From the NCBI GenBank assembly GCA_008933995.1, contig WARS01000007.1, positions 10,716,623 through 10,780,622 on the forward strand: a stretch of DNA of 64,000 nucleotides, written 5' to 3'. Source of the DNA: Datnioides undecimradiatus. Lineage: Eukaryota > Chordata > Actinopteri > Lobotiformes > Datnioididae. The notes below the pieces were generated by a model. It did not search any database, had not been told where the DNA came from, and saw nothing but the letters and a program-made list of their open reading frames with translations. Numbering within the stretch: position 1 is the stretch's first letter; the number at the start of each line of letters is the position of its first letter. A program made the position numbers and the translations under genes. This document shows, one piece after another, positions 61,846 to 64,000 of this stretch.

Positions 61846-62241
61846 AAAAGCAATAACAAAAAATCACTCTTTCGAGGAAACAGAAAATCGCTCTAGCGAG
61901 GACATAATATCATAATTTATAATCAAAATTTCAAAGTCTTTCAAAGTAACAACAGAAAACGCAGTCAGTAGTCTTGGCAAGATACAAGGCATGAACATGA
62001 ACAAGGCGCTAGCTGTCTTCATACAGAACAAGACGAACTGGCACAAGACAAGGGAAACGCAGACAATATATTCACATTGGGATCAGGGAACAGGTGGAAA
62101 CAATCAGGGCGGGGAAGACAATCTCACAGGCGGGAAACACACGAGGAAGGGCAAGTCACCTGTACTTATCAAAATAAGACAGGAAGCACGAGACCAGACA
62201 AACACTGGACAGCACAAACATAACTTGACTAGATCATGACA
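61846..62241 (-). repeat. Gypsy 5' LTR, outer part (after the LINE)
   Basis: The LTR match resumes directly after the LINE tail and runs to the terminal CA. Relative to the left LTR it has an extra AT-rich stretch of about 15 bp near 61904-61920. It lacks 18 bp near 62162. The solo LTR at 8 kb has the 18-bp stretch in a related form, so this is a deletion here. Confidence 0.92.
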
Positions 62242-62246
62242 TCATA
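62242..62246. repeat. Target site duplication, right copy (TCATA)
   Basis: This is the perfect partner of the TCATA at 56609. The pair shows that the two LTRs belong to one insertion and that no flanking deletion has occurred since. Confidence 0.93.
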
Positions 62247-64000
62247 TTCATTCTTGCATATTTGAATGTTGGAAAATACTCTATAATACAGCTGTGAGGC
62301 AGCTCGGCAGGGAGCGGGGGCTGCATCAGAACCTTTAGGACATGGCTCATTTGAATTTAAGCTGTAATAATTAACACAATGGCAAAGTTGTTGCTCATTA
62401 ACCACAAATCAGGTCTATTTTCCATCACTTCTGAGGCATACCAATCATCTGTGCGTGATCCCGTCTGTCACACGGGCATCGCTGTGATTTATCTGTTGGC
62501 AAGATTCCGTTATCTTTATGTGGCTAACTGGTTCCATAAGGGCTCAAAAGAAGGAGACACTGAGGTCCTGCTTTGTGTTGTCAAGGTTGTCTTATCTTTT
62601 TTTTTTTGTGGCGTGTGGTTTTAGAAGCTCTTCCTCTGGTGGTTTTTTAAAAAGATCCAAGATATGAATGAATATAGCATTTCCAAACATGCAGCATTCC
62701 TAAGCGGTGTTGCTAAAAAGCCCCTAGGGACTGGAGATAAGCACACACGGGCAGTAGAAAGCTAATAATGATATATTTGGTTTCCTGCATATAAGATGCT
62801 CCTTTCGCCAGCTGCACCTCAAATCTCATTTTCCTTCACTGGAAGGTAGCTCGTGCTATGTTTGCCCTGCAAAGGTGCAAAAAACATTATCCCAAACCTG
62901 GGGTTGAATCAGCCTAAGTGAAGGCCAGGAACCTGTTGGACCCCACAAAACCTGTTGAATGCTTCACATTTCTTTCTTTGCATTATTGAAGGAAGAAACA
63001 CTTGATTTGTTTCCAGTGGTGTCTTCAAGAGGCTGGCACCCACACGCTAGACCGAGGAATAGGCAATTATTCCCAATATAACATCAACTGGTTTTGGAGG
63101 ACAAAAACCCTTCATCACACTGGCCATGAGGAATGCTTAAGCTTGGCTGGTCCAGAGCGCTTAATTCAGCTCCTCACTGAGGTCCGTGGAGATGTTATAC
63201 ATCGGTAGTGCTGGTGAATGAACTGCGATTCCTTTGCCTCAGAGCATTTCACTTTAGGGTGGAAATGGAAATAATAGAGACGCACTGTGGCTTTCTCCTG
63301 ACAGTGAATTAATTACATAATACAGCCATTGTTCTCTATGGTACGGACATAATGATCTTTTTTTCCCCAGAGATACTGTGTAGCTTGTCAGCCGGGCACC
63401 CTCAACACCTACTGAAAGAGGAAATCCACTGATTTTACACATCAAAGTCAGTGTGTGTGTCTTAGAGAGTGCTGCTGCACAAAGCCTTTGGTGGCTGCAG
63501 AGGGAGTTGAGTGGAGCCTGATGAATTGCCTCAGGTAATGTCACTTGAGTCAGAGTGGGTTGTAAATAAATGCAAGTATATATCACAATATGATATTTAG
63601 AGATGACTTATGGTGCTTTCACAAAATACTTACACGCTATTTTCGATGAATACTCATTGGTAATTGTAGTGACTAATTGGGTGAAGACAGAACAGAAGAC
63701 CAGCTACAATAACAGCCTGGTTTATCGTGTTGTTGGCTGTTACTTCTTTATTTTTAAAGAGGTCATCAATATTGATGTTTACATATTGACGAACACACAT
63801 ATGTTGATGTTCAAGCTCTTATTCATTACGTTAAATCAGGTTGCGCCATCGCAAGTGTATTCGCTGCAAAGTCGGTAACTTCCTGCTCACGCTAATCAAA
63901 TTTTCTTATTTAACTTGAATGTAAAATTCAAGTATAAAAAACAAGTTATTGCTTTTTTTTCCCAAGCTGGATTCATAAATGAATAACAACATGACAAAGT
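62247..64000. other. No gene seen: AT-rich flank after the insertion
   Basis: Single-copy sequence with no simple repeat beyond short T-runs (62599-62608). Open frames of up to 110 codons show no domain. It is the continuation of the host sequence interrupted at 56613. Confidence 0.55.

Larger units (their letters stand above)
56614..62241 (-). mobile_element. Ty3/Gypsy LTR retrotransposon (chromodomain class), with a nested LINE
   Basis: This is a complete, minus-strand insertion. Its order on the minus strand is 5' LTR (right end, split by a LINE), gag, remnant reverse transcriptase/RNase H, integrase, chromodomain remnant, polypurine tract and 3' LTR (left end). Both outer ends are TG...CA, and perfect 5-bp TCATA duplications flank them. 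The domain order RT-RNase H-integrase-chromodomain places it among the Ty3/Gypsy chromoviruses, and the protein resembles fish Sushi-ichi-type elements. The internal part is only about 2.87 kb, well short of an intact element, because the end of gag, the protease and most of the RT are missing. Several stops and frameshifts make it non-autonomous. The structure is read directly; the family name rests on recognising the protein motifs. Confidence 0.95.

Noticed and set aside
56614..62241. Reading the element as an endogenous retrovirus
   Set aside because: No envelope-like frame exists, and the integrase-chromodomain order is that of Ty3/Gypsy chromoviruses rather than vertebrate retroviruses.
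1..64000. CRISPR arrays, operons, bacterial promoters or terminators
   Set aside because: Repeat texture, intergenic length and element types are vertebrate. No spaced identical repeats of CRISPR kind were seen.

Overview
This window looks like teleost fish nuclear DNA, intergenic or deep intronic. The clues are dense (CA/GT)n microsatellites, long polypurine and polypyrimidine tracts, no compact operon-like coding, and mobile elements of typical fish families: a chromodomain-class Ty3/Gypsy element of the Sushi-ichi type, an L2/CR1-like LINE, a Dong/R4/Rex6-like LINE tail, and tRNA-derived SINE remnants. I found no conserved host protein-coding exon. The open frames in roughly the first 56 kb are short, mostly low-complexity translations of microsatellites or CT/GA tracts. 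The species and host locus cannot be named from the sequence alone.

Layout. 1-8 kb is AT-rich single-copy sequence with poly(A/T), (TTTC)n and composite (GT)n-Gn tracts, plus a cluster of CRE/ATF palindromes at 6.58-6.87 kb. 8080-8655 is a complete solo LTR flanked by a perfect 5-bp duplication. 9-25 kb is single-copy sequence with pyrimidine-rich stretches, a 42-bp candidate micro-exon at 17.74 kb, and a decayed repeat of about 190-bp period at 21.2-21.8 kb. 24.6-30.1 kb holds (TG)n, long one-sided purine and pyrimidine tracts, a 38-bp minisatellite and a CNE-like block at 26.2 kb. 30-50 kb is mostly quiet, with further CNE-like AT-rich blocks at 35.5, 41.7-42.1 (repeated ATGCTAAT) and 49.9-50.15 kb (a PBX-PREP decamer). 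51.45-51.96 kb is a SINE followed by a LINE tail set in (TA)n. 52-56.6 kb is rich in CA repeats.

The most informative structure is 56614-62241, a nested insertion. A minus-strand Gypsy element has two LTRs of about 545 bp, a G-run polypurine tract and a perfect TCATA target duplication. A 5'-truncated plus-strand LINE (60173-61845) interrupts its upstream LTR. The Gypsy coding region is dead: it carries nonsense codons, frameshifts, a truncated chromodomain, and an in-frame internal deletion that joins Gag to the end of the reverse transcriptase. The LTRs nevertheless remain about 97-98% alike, which suggests a fairly recent insertion of a copy that may already have been defective and was mobilised in trans. 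The solo LTR at 8 kb is an older relative in the same orientation.
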